From Alkalihalobacillus sp. CinArs1 (lineage in GTDB: Bacteria > Bacillota > Bacilli > Bacillales > Guptibacillaceae), in assembly GCF_947387515.1 (NCBI RefSeq), contig NZ_CANDOB010000002.1, forward strand, positions 744,001 to 808,000: 64,000 nt of DNA, given 5' to 3'. Position numbers and translations under genes: made by a program. Shown here in pieces: positions 16,156-24,610 of the stretch. Positions within the stretch are counted from its first letter, which is position 1. Each line of letters starts with the position of its first letter. The notes below the pieces were generated by a model. The model was not told the DNA's origin and searched no databases. It saw nothing but the letters and a program-made list of their open reading frames with translations.

Positions 16156-17919
16156 ATGAGCGACCAAGAAAAATCCGGTTTCAAAGTGAAGATTCAACGG
16201 TTTGGTAGCTATCTAAGCGGCATGATCATGCCGAACATCGGTGCATTTATTGCATGGGGACTTATTACAGCATTATTTATTCCAGATGGTTGGATTCCAA
16301 ATGAACAATTAGCATCACTTGTTGGTCCAATGATCAACTACTTATTACCACTCTTAATCGGTTACACTGGTGGTAAAATTGTTTACGGCGCACGAGGCGG
16401 AGTAGTCGGTGCGACAGCGACGATGGGTGTGATCGTCGGAGCGGATATTCCGATGTTCCTAGGTGCGATGGCGATGGGACCACTCGGTGGTTATGCGATT
16501 AAGAAATTCGACGAAGCGATCAAAGGCAAAGTCAAATCCGGTTTTGAAATGCTAGTTAACAACTTCTCAGCAGGTATCATCGGTGGTATTCTGACGATCC
16601 TCGCTTCACTAGCGATCGGACCAGTTGTACTAGGTTTAAACAAAGCACTTGCAGCTGGAGTAGAAGTCATCGTAGATGCTGGACTGTTACCACTAGCTAG
16701 TATTCTAGTTGAGCCAGCCAAAGTATTGTTCTTGAACAACGCGATCAACCACGGGATCTTAAGCCCGCTAGGAATCGATCAGGCAGCTAGCGCAGGAAAA
16801 TCGATTCTGTTCCTATTAGAAACGAACCCTGGACCTGGACTTGGAATTCTTCTTGCTTTCTGGTTTGCAGGAAAAGGTTCAGCAAAGCAATCAGCACCAG
16901 GTGCTGCGATCATCCACTTCTTCGGTGGTATTCATGAAATTTACTTCCCGTACATCTTGATGAAACCAGCATTGATCATCGCAGTGATCCTTGGGGGAAT
17001 GAGCGGCGTATTCACATTCGGTATTCTGAATGCAGGATTGATCGCACCACCTTCACCAGGTAGTATCTTTGCACTCATGATCATGACACCGCGTGGAGGA
17101 TACCTTGGGGTTATCGCAGGTGTTGTTGTCGCTACACTCGTTTCATTCCTAGTTGCATCCTTCATCCTTAAGCGATCAAGTGACTCTGATGAAAATCTTG
17201 AAGAAGCAGCAGAAAAGATGGAAGCGATGAAAGGGAAGAAGAGTAGCGTAAGGTCATCACTAGGCGCGAAAGAAGAAACGTCATCCGACGCAACTGTTAA
17301 CTACAAAGACATCAAAAAAGTTGTATTCGCATGTGACGCAGGTATGGGCTCAAGTGCAATGGGTGCGTCCGTGTTGAGAAATAAATTTAAAAAAGCAGGT
17401 CTTGAGCATATCGAAGTGATCAACACATCGATCAGCAATCTTCCGAACGATGCAGATCTTGTTGTCACTCATAAAGACTTAACAGATCGTGCAAAAGCGA
17501 AGCTTCCAAAGGCGCATCACATTTCAGTAACAAACTTTATGAACAGTCCGAAATATGATGAGCTTGTAAGTGATCTTTCAGGGGATAAGCAGGAGGAAGA
17601 AACAACTAGCACGAAGGACACTGAAGTGGCTGCAAAAGACATTCAAAAAGTCGTGTTTGCATGTGACGCTGGAATGGGGTCAAGTGCGATGGGGGCATCT
17701 GTTTTACGAAACAAGTTCAAGAAAGCAGGACTTGAAGAGATCGATGTATCGAACACATCTATCAACAATCTACCAGATGATGCAGACTTAATCGTGACCC
17801 ACAAAGACTTAACGGATCGTGCAAAAGCGAAGCGTCCAGACGCTGAGCACATTTCAGTGGCGAACTTCATGAATAGTCCTAAGTACGATGAACTTGTTAA
17901 CATGCTAAAAGACCGTTAA
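16156..17919 (+). CDS. mtlA: PTS mannitol transporter EIICB with a duplicated EIIB domain
   Basis: Membrane permease that imports and phosphorylates mannitol. Residues ~1-340 are the EIIC domain (NIGAFIAWGLITALFIP, ATMGVIVGADIPMFLGAM, INHGILSPLG, FGGIHEIYFPYILMKP). An acidic/lysine-rich linker follows. Then come two EIIB domains in tandem: KVVFACDAGMGSSAMGAS with phospho-accepting Cys393, and the same string with Cys503. Both also share THKDLTDRAKAK and NFMNSPKYDELV. Most EIICB-Mtl proteins have one EIIB (~470 residues); this one has 587. ATG 16156 follows GAGGAGG; an in-frame ATG 42 bp earlier has no site. First gene of mtlA-mtlR-mtlF-mtlD. Confidence 0.95.
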   Translation: MSDQEKSGFKVKIQRFGSYLSGMIMPNIGAFIAWGLITALFIPDGWIPNEQLASLVGPMINYLLPLLIGYTGGKIVYGARGGVVGATATMGVIVGADIPMFLGAMAMGPLGGYAIKKFDEAIKGKVKSGFEMLVNNFSAGIIGGILTILASLAIGPVVLGLNKALAAGVEVIVDAGLLPLASILVEPAKVLFLNNAINHGILSPLGIDQAASAGKSILFLLETNPGPGLGILLAFWFAGKGSAKQSAPGAAIIHFFGGIHEIYFPYILMKPALIIAVILGGMSGVFTFGILNAGLIAPPSPGSIFALMIMTPRGGYLGVIAGVVVATLVSFLVASFILKRSSDSDENLEEAAEKMEAMKGKKSSVRSSLGAKEETSSDATVNYKDIKKVVFACDAGMGSSAMGASVLRNKFKKAGLEHIEVINTSISNLPNDADLVVTHKDLTDRAKAKLPKAHHISVTNFMNSPKYDELVSDLSGDKQEEETTSTKDTEVAAKDIQKVVFACDAGMGSSAMGASVLRNKFKKAGLEEIDVSNTSINNLPDDADLIVTHKDLTDRAKAKRPDAEHISVANFMNSPKYDELVNMLKDR

Positions 17920-17942
17920 CAAAAGGATAGAGGTGAACTCAC

Positions 17943-20051
17943 ATCTTTATATCAGCAAGGGAAAGAAGTATTCTACAACTTTTGCTTGAAACAGACGATT
18001 TCTTTACGGTGAAAGAAATAGCTAAGCAACTCAGTGTTAGTGAACGGACCGTTCATAGAGATTTAGCGGGAATAGAAGATGTTGTGAATCACTACGGATT
18101 GACATTAATAAAAAAGGCAGGGGTGGGTGTCCAATTCGATGGACATCCCTCTCAGCGTGAAGAGCTCAAACGGTACTTGTACAATTTAAACATTACCGAG
18201 TATACACAAGATGAAAGAGAAACATTGATACTCTGTAAACTTTTAGAATCCCATGAGCCTATTAAACTCGTCAGTCTTGCGCATGATCTCAGGGTCACCG
18301 TGGCAACGATCAGCAACGACTTGAACAGAGTAGAAGAATGGCTACAGAATATGCAGCTTTCTTTAATTAGAAAGCGCGGGTATGGTGTTCAGGTAGAGGG
18401 TGCAGAAGCATTGAAGAGACATGCGATCAGTTCTCTGCTTGCGACAGAGTATAACGACTCAGACTTCTTTACATTATTGCAGCGTTCGATTCAAAACAAA
18501 TCAAAAGGTGACGTGATGGAGTCTGCTTCAAAGCAGCTTCTTGGGCTTGTTGATCACGAAAAGCTGCATCAAGTCGAAACGATCGTTAGGGAAGTAAATA
18601 ATGACCTATCTCACATGATGGCAGATAGTGCCTACATTGGTCTCATCGTTCATTTAACACTTGCGATCGAACGAATTCAGCAAGGTGAAAAAATCGAGAT
18701 GGAAAGAGATTTTCTTTCCACTATGAAAGAAACAAAAGAATTCACGATTGCAGAAACGATCAGCAAGCGAATGGAAGATTATTTCTCTGTTCCGATCCCT
18801 GAAGCTGAGGTCGGGTATATCACGATGCACCTCAGAGGAGCAAAGCTTCGGAATTCAAGCAGTTATTATTTAGAAGAGTCGAATTATCCGATCACTGTAA
18901 AGGCGAAACAGCTGATTAGAGAAGTTAGTGATAAGACGAACGTGGACCTTGTGTCGAATGATTCTCTATTTCAAGGGCTTGTAACACACTTAGGTCCAGC
19001 GATGCATCGTCTCAATCAGAAAATGAGCATCCATAATCCACTTTTAACGAAAATCAAAGAAGATTATCAAGAACTTTTCGTTATCATCTCGGAGGCTGTT
19101 GAAAATGTCTTCAAAGGGCTTTCCGTTCCCGATGAAGAAGTTGGATTTCTAGTCCTTCACTTTGGTTCTGCGCTTGAAGGTCGAAATAAGAAGAACGATC
19201 TGAGAATTCTTGCCGTTTGTTCTAGCGGAATCGGAACGTCAAAGATGCTCGCTACAAGGCTCAAGCAAGAATTTCACGAGATACATGATGTGAAGAGCGT
19301 CTCGCTCTTCCAACTAGAAAAAGAAGATGTCCATGCGTTCGACCTGATCGTGTCGACGATCCCTTTAACGGAGTTGGATGCAGACTATATTGAAGTGAGT
19401 CCGTTTCTATCTGAAAAAGAAGCAACAGGCATCCGAACAGCGCTTCAACGATCGACTGGATCAAGCAAAAGAGTACTTGAACGTAAAGAAAGCGCCTTTC
19501 AGTCAGGGAGAGAAGCTGTATCCTGGTTTACGCAAACAGCCTCATACAGCGAGGCAGCAGCTTCTATTATGGACCATTTCCTTCTAACACAAGCTAAATC
19601 AGATCAACTAGAAGACTTGTTAATAAACGAATGCAGCCGACTGCAAAAGGGTAATACCATTACGAGTTCAGCTTCAGTTACGGAAGCAGTTCTAAAACGC
19701 GAAGAATTAGGCGGCGTTGGAATACCAGAATCTTCTCTTGCGTTGTTTCATGCGCGTACAAAAGAGGTTCTTAAGCCGACATTTTCAATGATCAGGTTGG
19801 AAAGTCCGGTTAAGCGAAGCGCGATGGATGGAACAGAAATCGATATGAAAACGATTCTGTTACAGCTTGCACCAGAAGAAGCAACGTTAGAACAAATTGA
19901 AGTGATGAGCTTCATCAGTACCATCATTATCGAAACTGGTGAAACACTCGCTTTGTTTGAACAGGAAGATGAGGAACGAATCAAGCTCTTTCTAGCAGAG
20001 CGTTTAAAAGGATTCATCACTGAAAAATTAAAATCAAAGGGAGAAAACTAA
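17943..20051 (+). CDS. mtlR: Mannitol operon activator MtlR, apparently starting at ATC
   Basis: PRD-type transcriptional activator controlled by PTS phosphorylation. Domains: N-terminal helix-turn-helix (VKEIAKQLSVSERTVHRDL), a second HTH-like region, PRD1 and PRD2 (about 190-400), an EIIB-Gat-like domain with LAVCSSGIGTSKML (Cys426) and an EIIA-Mtl-like domain with LALFHART (His603). Homologues begin MYISAREREI...; here the frame reads IFISARERSILQLLLETDDF, with no ATG, GTG or TTG in the right place. An AGAGGTGA site ends six bases before the ATC at 17943, and an in-frame stop lies at 17934. The alternative TTG at 17982 would remove the first HTH helix and lacks a ribosome site. It is 24 bp behind mtlA, so translational coupling may help initiation. 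Confidence 0.9.
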   Translation: MFISARERSILQLLLETDDFFTVKEIAKQLSVSERTVHRDLAGIEDVVNHYGLTLIKKAGVGVQFDGHPSQREELKRYLYNLNITEYTQDERETLILCKLLESHEPIKLVSLAHDLRVTVATISNDLNRVEEWLQNMQLSLIRKRGYGVQVEGAEALKRHAISSLLATEYNDSDFFTLLQRSIQNKSKGDVMESASKQLLGLVDHEKLHQVETIVREVNNDLSHMMADSAYIGLIVHLTLAIERIQQGEKIEMERDFLSTMKETKEFTIAETISKRMEDYFSVPIPEAEVGYITMHLRGAKLRNSSSYYLEESNYPITVKAKQLIREVSDKTNVDLVSNDSLFQGLVTHLGPAMHRLNQKMSIHNPLLTKIKEDYQELFVIISEAVENVFKGLSVPDEEVGFLVLHFGSALEGRNKKNDLRILAVCSSGIGTSKMLATRLKQEFHEIHDVKSVSLFQLEKEDVHAFDLIVSTIPLTELDADYIEVSPFLSEKEATGIRTALQRSTGSSKRVLERKESAFQSGREAVSWFTQTASYSEAAASIMDHFLLTQAKSDQLEDLLINECSRLQKGNTITSSASVTEAVLKREELGGVGIPESSLALFHARTKEVLKPTFSMIRLESPVKRSAMDGTEIDMKTILLQLAPEEATLEQIEVMSFISTIIIETGETLALFEQEDEERIKLFLAERLKGFITEKLKSKGEN

Positions 20052-20052
20052 T

Positions 20053-20490
20053 ATGGCTAACGGCATTTTAACGAAAGAAAATATCGTATTGAACGAAACT
20101 GCAGCAACGAAGGAAGACGCGATCCGTCTTGCAGGAAACATTCTTGTGGAGAAAGGGTACGTTGAAGAAAGCTATATCGACCAAATGTTTGAACGTGAGA
20201 AGATCACGACAACTTATATGGGGAACTACGTAGCGATCCCTCATGGTACGGAAGATGCGAAGAAATCAGTAAATCATTCAGGTCTTTCCATCGTACAGCT
20301 TCGTGAAGGCGTTGATTTTGGTGATGGAAATATCGCGAAGCTTATTATCGGAATTGCTGGAAAAGATAACGAGCACCTTGAAATTCTATCTCAAATAGCA
20401 ATCGTGTGTTCAGAAGAAGAAAATGTGGAGAAGCTCATTCAAGCAGAAGATAAAGAAACATTTATCTCTATGTTTAACGAGGTGAACTAA
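20053..20490 (+). CDS. mtlF: PTS mannitol EIIA component MtlF
   Basis: Soluble EIIA of the mannitol/fructose type (145 residues), which relays phosphate from HPr to the EIIB Cys of MtlA. The active histidine is in GNYVAIPHGTEDAKK (His64). ATG lies one base after the mtlR stop, with AAAGGGAG as ribosome site inside the mtlR end, so the two are translationally coupled. Length and motif are normal for the family. Confidence 0.95.
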   Translation: MANGILTKENIVLNETAATKEDAIRLAGNILVEKGYVEESYIDQMFEREKITTTYMGNYVAIPHGTEDAKKSVNHSGLSIVQLREGVDFGDGNIAKLIIGIAGKDNEHLEILSQIAIVCSEEENVEKLIQAEDKETFISMFNEVN

Positions 20491-20492
20491 TC

Positions 20493-21632
20493 ATGCTAGC
20501 TGTACATTTCGGAGCTGGGAATATCGGGAGAGGGTTCATCGGTAAGCTGCTATCACAATCAGGCTATGAGGTTTGTTTTGTTGATATCAATGAAACGGTA
20601 ATCGATGAACTGAATGAAAAGAATCAATACACTGTAGAAATTCTTGGCCAAGAGCGTAAAGAAATCAAGGTGGATAACGTACGGGGGATCAACAGTAAAG
20701 CGAATCCTGAATCGGTCGTTGAGGCGATTAGTAAAGCTGACCTCATCACGACAGCGGTTGGTCCAACCGTGCTAAAAATGATTTCTAGTAGTATAAAAGA
20801 AGGCATCGAAAAGCGCATCGAAAGAGGGAAAGCTCCCGTTAACATCATCGCATGTGAAAACATGATCGGCGGAAGTACGATGTTGAAAGAAGCGATTCAG
20901 GAGCAAATGGGAGGAAGCGGTTCACTCGAACAGTATGCTGGTTTTCCAGATGCAGCGGTCGATCGTATCGTACCGAACCAAACGCATGACGATCCTTTAA
21001 CAGTAGCGGTCGAACCGTTTTATGAGTGGGCTGTCGACAAGACGATGATGGTGGGAGAAGTCCCGGAAATCAAGGGAATTACGTACGTTGACGATCTCGC
21101 TCCTTACATCGAGCGCAAGCTGTTTACTGTGAACACGGGTCATGCAATGACGGCGTATCTAGGTTACCTTGCTGGTGCAGAAACGATTAAAGACGCTCTT
21201 GAAAATGAAGCGCTCTATGCAGATGTGAAACGTGCCTTAGAAGAAACGGGTGCATTGCTAAAGCATAAATACAGCTTTGACTCAGAAGTTCACAGTGCGT
21301 ATATCGAGAAGATTCTTGCGAGATTCGAGAACCCACATCTTGTAGACGAAGTTACACGAGTCGGTCGTGCACCAATTCGTAAACTCGGTCCGAACGATCG
21401 ATTAACCGGGCCCGCAAGTCAGCTGATGAAGATCGGTAAAGAGCCAACGTACTTAGCAAAAGGAATTGCGGCGGCACTTCTTTTCGATCCAAAAGGTGAC
21501 GAAGAAGCTGTCCAAATCCAAGAAGCTATCCAAACGAATGGCCTGTCAAACGCCATCACAACTTACACAGGCATTGAAGAAGGCTCATCCCTATTCAACC
21601 TAATCAAAAAGCACTACGATGAATTGAGTTAG
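20493..21632 (+). CDS. mtlD: Mannitol-1-phosphate 5-dehydrogenase MtlD
   Basis: NAD-dependent long-chain polyol dehydrogenase converting mannitol-1-phosphate to fructose-6-phosphate. The N-terminal NAD motif is VHFGAGNIGRGFIGKLL; the catalytic Lys region is YIERKLFTVNTGHAMTAYLGY (about residue 210), and GRAPIRKLGPNDRLTGPA is a family block. It has 379 residues, normal. It is the last gene of the mannitol operon (2 bp after mtlF) and is followed by a terminator. Confidence 0.97.
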   Translation: MLAVHFGAGNIGRGFIGKLLSQSGYEVCFVDINETVIDELNEKNQYTVEILGQERKEIKVDNVRGINSKANPESVVEAISKADLITTAVGPTVLKMISSSIKEGIEKRIERGKAPVNIIACENMIGGSTMLKEAIQEQMGGSGSLEQYAGFPDAAVDRIVPNQTHDDPLTVAVEPFYEWAVDKTMMVGEVPEIKGITYVDDLAPYIERKLFTVNTGHAMTAYLGYLAGAETIKDALENEALYADVKRALEETGALLKHKYSFDSEVHSAYIEKILARFENPHLVDEVTRVGRAPIRKLGPNDRLTGPASQLMKIGKEPTYLAKGIAAALLFDPKGDEEAVQIQEAIQTNGLSNAITTYTGIEEGSSLFNLIKKHYDELS

Positions 21633-21638
21633 AACATA

Positions 21639-21667
21639 GCTGCCGAGGTAATCTCGGTGGCTTTTTT
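21639..21667 (+). terminator. Terminator of the mannitol operon
   Basis: Stem GCTGCCGAG / CTCGGTGGC around GTAAT, followed by six T residues. Confidence 0.85.
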
Positions 21668-21688
21668 ATGCTGTCTGAACCAATACGG

Positions 21689-21802
21689 TTTCGCTGATAA
21701 AAAGGAAATATCGCTGATAAAACAGCCCTTTTCGCTGATATAAACTTCTATTTCGCTGATAAAAACAAAATATCGCTGATAAATGCTAACGATCGCCGAT
21801 AA
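21689..21802 (+). repeat. Helically phased array of six TCGCYGATA units (array 1)
   Basis: The 355-bp gap between mtlD and the ABC exporter holds no gene. It contains six near-identical units TCGCTGAT(A) starting at 21691, 21711, 21732, 21753, 21773 and 21793 (the last is TCGCCGAT). Spacings are 20, 21, 21, 20 and 20 bp, i.e. about two turns of B-DNA. Units are flanked by A/T-rich spacers of unrelated sequence. A second six-unit array in the opposite orientation lies at 48540-48652. I see nothing else in the gap except the mtlD terminator and the exporter ribosome site. Confidence 0.85.
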
Positions 21803-21987
21803 CCTCCTTGAGGAGGCTACTCTGGGATATGGTATTTGTGCCTAAATAGGTTTCCAAAGCCCCCTTTGTTAATCTTCCTGATATTTTAATTGTTTTGAAA
21901 CTATTCTGAAGGATTAACGTATTAGAAGTTGAAGACTATCATATCAATTAGCAGGTATCCGCGAAATTTAAGCAAGGGGGACTAGGA

Positions 21988-22896
21988 ATGGGAGAAGTGA
22001 TCAAAGCTGACCATCTAGTAAAGTCATACGGTAGTATTCAGGCAGTAAAAGACATTTCACTTACAGTTAATAAGGGAGAGATCTTTGGCATCATCGGACC
22101 GAATGGTGCGGGGAAAACAACGACCATCGAAATGCTTGAAGGCATACGAAAGCCTGACGGTGGAGAACTTTCGGTTCTTGGCCTAACGCCTCATAAACAG
22201 CTGCGAGAGTTGAACAAAAAAATCGGTGTTCAGTTTCAGGCAACGGCCATTCAGAAGAAGATGAAGGTAAAAGAGGCGATCGATCTATTCGCATCATTTT
22301 ATCCAACTACTCAAAAAGATCATCTTATCGATCTTTTGGGGCTTCATGAAAAACTAGGTGTGATGTTCGATGACTTGTCAGGTGGGTGGAAGCAGCGCGT
22401 TACGCTTGCACTCGCTACCCTTCATAAACCGGAAATCTTATTCCTTGATGAACCGAGCATGGGGCTTGATCCTCACGCTAGGCGAGAACTGTGGGGCTTG
22501 ATCAATGCACTGAAAGAACAAGGGTGCACGATCGTTCTTACAACTCACTATATGGAAGAAGCAGAAAAGCTTTGTGATCGCGTTGCGATGATCTATAGCG
22601 GTCAACTAAGAGCACTAGGTACTCCTCAACAGCTCTTGAACCAGATTCCTGCTCACTACCTTACGTTTGATAGTGAAGAGCTGCTGTACGATTTCCTCAT
22701 CTCCTTACCAAGCGTAGTTAGCGTTGAAAACGAGAACCAATCATACAAGGTGTTAAGCGATGATCAGCAAACGACTGCGTATTACATTTTTAAATATTGC
22801 TATGATAACGAGATTCCGGTTCAAGACTTTAGGTTCGAAAAGGGATCACTCGATGATCTGTTCGTCCATTTTCTTGAAAAGGAGGCGTCCGCATGA
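21988..22896 (+). CDS. ABC transporter ATP-binding protein (ABC-2 exporter type)
   Basis: Nucleotide-binding subunit of an ABC exporter. Walker A GPNGAGKTTTIEM (about residue 38), Q-loop VQFQATAIQ, signature DLSGGWKQR, Walker B ILFLDEPSMGLDP and the switch His in TTHYMEEAEKL are all present. The C-terminal ~80 residues form the accessory domain usual in the drug/antibiotic exporter subgroup. ATG follows AAGGGGGAC. Its stop overlaps the permease start by 4 bp (ATGA), so the two form one transporter. Confidence 0.93.
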   Translation: MGEVIKADHLVKSYGSIQAVKDISLTVNKGEIFGIIGPNGAGKTTTIEMLEGIRKPDGGELSVLGLTPHKQLRELNKKIGVQFQATAIQKKMKVKEAIDLFASFYPTTQKDHLIDLLGLHEKLGVMFDDLSGGWKQRVTLALATLHKPEILFLDEPSMGLDPHARRELWGLINALKEQGCTIVLTTHYMEEAEKLCDRVAMIYSGQLRALGTPQQLLNQIPAHYLTFDSEELLYDFLISLPSVVSVENENQSYKVLSDDQQTTAYYIFKYCYDNEIPVQDFRFEKGSLDDLFVHFLEKEASA

Positions 22897-23633
22897 CCGC
22901 GATGATGAAGCTAGCTAGTTTAGAAACAAAAATGTTTTTCCGAGATCGTCTGAGCGTGTTCTGGACATTTCTTTTTCCTGTTCTCATGATTTGGATGTTC
23001 GGCTCGATGTTTGGAGATAGCAATCTGAATGGACTTTCCTTCGCAGAAATGTTCGTTCCTTCTTGGATTGGTGTAAACATCGTGACGATTTCCTTCTTTA
23101 CCCTAGGAACAGTTTTAACGAACTATCGAGAGACGGGGGTTCTAAGGAGGTACCAATCCACACCGATTCGCTCATGGATGATTCTTGCTGCACATACGTT
23201 TCAAGGTTCCGTTATCTTCGTTATCTCAGCACTATTGCTTATGGTCTTCGGAATATTAATGTATGATCTCACGTTACCAGTATATATGGGAAGCACGTTG
23301 CTAGCCCTTCTTGTTAGTATTCTAGCGTTTTTCCCGTTTGCATTGTTTCTGACGTCGCTTGCAAAAAATTCGCAGGCAGCCGCAGCGATCAGCTCATTAT
23401 GTTTGAACGTGATGCTCTTCTTATCGGGAGCTGCTTTTCCGCTTGAATTCATGCCGACTATCCTCCAAAATGCTGCAAAAGTTCTTCCGCTTTACTACGT
23501 AGTAGAATTGCTTCGCGGAACGTGGAACGTTGGTCCGATTACCGATTATGGTCTTGAAGTAGGGGTGTTGCTCGGTATTTCCGTCGTATCTACGATTCTT
23601 GCATCACGGTTTTTCCGATGGAGTGACAAGTGA
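22893..23633 (+). CDS. ABC-2 type transporter permease
   Basis: Six-helix ABC-2 membrane subunit (246 residues). It starts METKMFFRDR-like (LASLETKMFFRDRLSVFWTF), the typical cytosolic elbow, followed by hydrophobic segments at about 22-42, 58-75, 105-130, 135-160, 168-190 and 220-240. The block LRRYQSTPIRSW is typical of DrrB-like permeases. It partners the upstream ATP-binding protein by a 4-bp overlap. Substrate could be a lipid, drug or peptide; nothing here decides it. Confidence 0.88.
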   Translation: MTAMMKLASLETKMFFRDRLSVFWTFLFPVLMIWMFGSMFGDSNLNGLSFAEMFVPSWIGVNIVTISFFTLGTVLTNYRETGVLRRYQSTPIRSWMILAAHTFQGSVIFVISALLLMVFGILMYDLTLPVYMGSTLLALLVSILAFFPFALFLTSLAKNSQAAAAISSLCLNVMLFLSGAAFPLEFMPTILQNAAKVLPLYYVVELLRGTWNVGPITDYGLEVGVLLGISVVSTILASRFFRWSDK

Positions 23634-24029
23634 GTGAATCGAAAGCTACCTACTCTCATATTTCTTTTTGTTCTAACAGGATGTGGCGACCCCTCTCCTC
23701 TTAAATCAAACATCGAGGTCGAGATCAACCAAATGTTTGGAACAGAATTCGGCGTAATGGACCAAGTCTTTGTACAACATGAGGGTGAAACGATTGCGGT
23801 TTTAGGGGCAGAGGAGTTCTTGGAAGCAATACGAGACTCATCAAAAAGCAGTCAGAGTAAAGAAGGAGATTATGCGATCGTCCTACAAACTTCTGAAGGT
23901 ATGAAAGAGTTTAGTAGAAAGCAAACTCGAGAAGTGCTTTCCTATAACAGTCAGTCTCAAAAGCTCTGCAATTCGAGTCATTGCTATACCGTACCTTCAG
24001 CTTTTCAATCAGAGGTGATACCAAAGTGA
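23634..24029 (+). CDS. Small lipoprotein of unknown function
   Basis: GTG start immediately follows the permease stop codon. The N-terminus MNRKLPTLIFLFVLTGC is a lipoprotein signal with lipobox Cys17. The mature part (~115 residues) is soluble and ends with two cysteines (KLCNSSHCYTV). Position after an ABC exporter suggests an accessory role, but there is no family I recognise. Its stop overlaps the next gene start. Confidence 0.7.
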   Translation: MNRKLPTLIFLFVLTGCGDPSPLKSNIEVEINQMFGTEFGVMDQVFVQHEGETIAVLGAEEFLEAIRDSSKSSQSKEGDYAIVLQTSEGMKEFSRKQTREVLSYNSQSQKLCNSSHCYTVPSAFQSEVIPK

Positions 24030-24373
24030 CTAAACTACTCTTGCATATAGAAGGTTTCGTAGTCTTCATTCTATCTCTCTACTTTTTCTCGACAATGGAC
24101 GTAAGCTGGTGGGTGTTTCTTCTTTTATTATTCACACCGGATTTAGCGATGTTCGGCTATGCGATGGGGAAGAAAGTAGGAGCGTATTGCTATAACGTGA
24201 TCCATTCCTATAGCCTGCCGTTAATCTTGATCCTGATGAGTTTGATGGTGAATCAGCCCCTTTTCATAGCCATTGGGCTCATTTGGACAGCACATATCGG
24301 AATGGACAGAATGATCGGATATGGATTGAAGTCTACAGAGGACTTTAAAATCACGCACTTGCAAAAGGCGTAA
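24026..24373 (+). CDS. DUF4260 membrane protein
   Basis: A 115-residue integral membrane protein with four hydrophobic stretches. Features such as WWVFLLLLFTPDLAMFGYAMGKKVGAYCYN and AHIGMDRMIGYGLK are characteristic of the DUF4260 family as I remember it; no function is known. GTG at 24026 overlaps the preceding stop (GTGA) and follows AGAGGTGAT. A longer in-frame reading from 23981 overlaps the lipoprotein and is not needed. Confidence 0.78.
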   Translation: MTKLLLHIEGFVVFILSLYFFSTMDVSWWVFLLLLFTPDLAMFGYAMGKKVGAYCYNVIHSYSLPLILILMSLMVNQPLFIAIGLIWTAHIGMDRMIGYGLKSTEDFKITHLQKA

Positions 24374-24406
24374 AGACCGTCGGAACCGTTTCGACGGTCT
24401 TTTTTT
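24372..24406 (+). terminator. Terminator of the ABC exporter operon
   Basis: AAAGACCGTCG GAACCGTTT CGACGGTCTTT followed by T residues. Confidence 0.92.
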
Positions 24407-24449
24407 CTATCTGTTTTTATCCCTTCATAGTAGCTCTTAATGGCAATTA

Positions 24450-24463
24450 TGTAAGCGCTTACC
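24450..24463 (+). promoter_or_regulatory. cre site (CcpA) upstream of the phospholipase D-like gene
   Basis: TGTAAGCGCTTACC is an almost ideal cre palindrome. It lies 148 bp before the start of the secreted PLD-like protein, implying carbon catabolite control of this extracellular enzyme. Confidence 0.75.
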
Positions 24464-24496
24464 TTTTATTCGGGCTATTCGAACTAGTGCATAGTA

Positions 24497-24515
24497 TGTA
24501 AATTTATAATTTACA
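24497..24515. promoter_or_regulatory. A/T-rich palindrome in the PLD-like gene promoter region
   Basis: TGTAAATT TAT AATTTACA is a perfect 8-bp inverted repeat, 34 bp downstream of the cre site and about 95 bp before the coding start. It is a likely operator for an unidentified regulator. Confidence 0.4.
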
Positions 24516-24610
24516 AAATATTTTCATTAAAAGTATATTAAAAATTCGTCGAAAATTGTAGGATAGTGTGGAACGAGTTACATAAAGGACATCTTAGGGA
24601 GGGAAACACG

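Noticed and set aside
21689-21802. CRISPR array
   Set aside because: Units are only 8-9 bp, spacers ~12 bp, and there are no cas genes.
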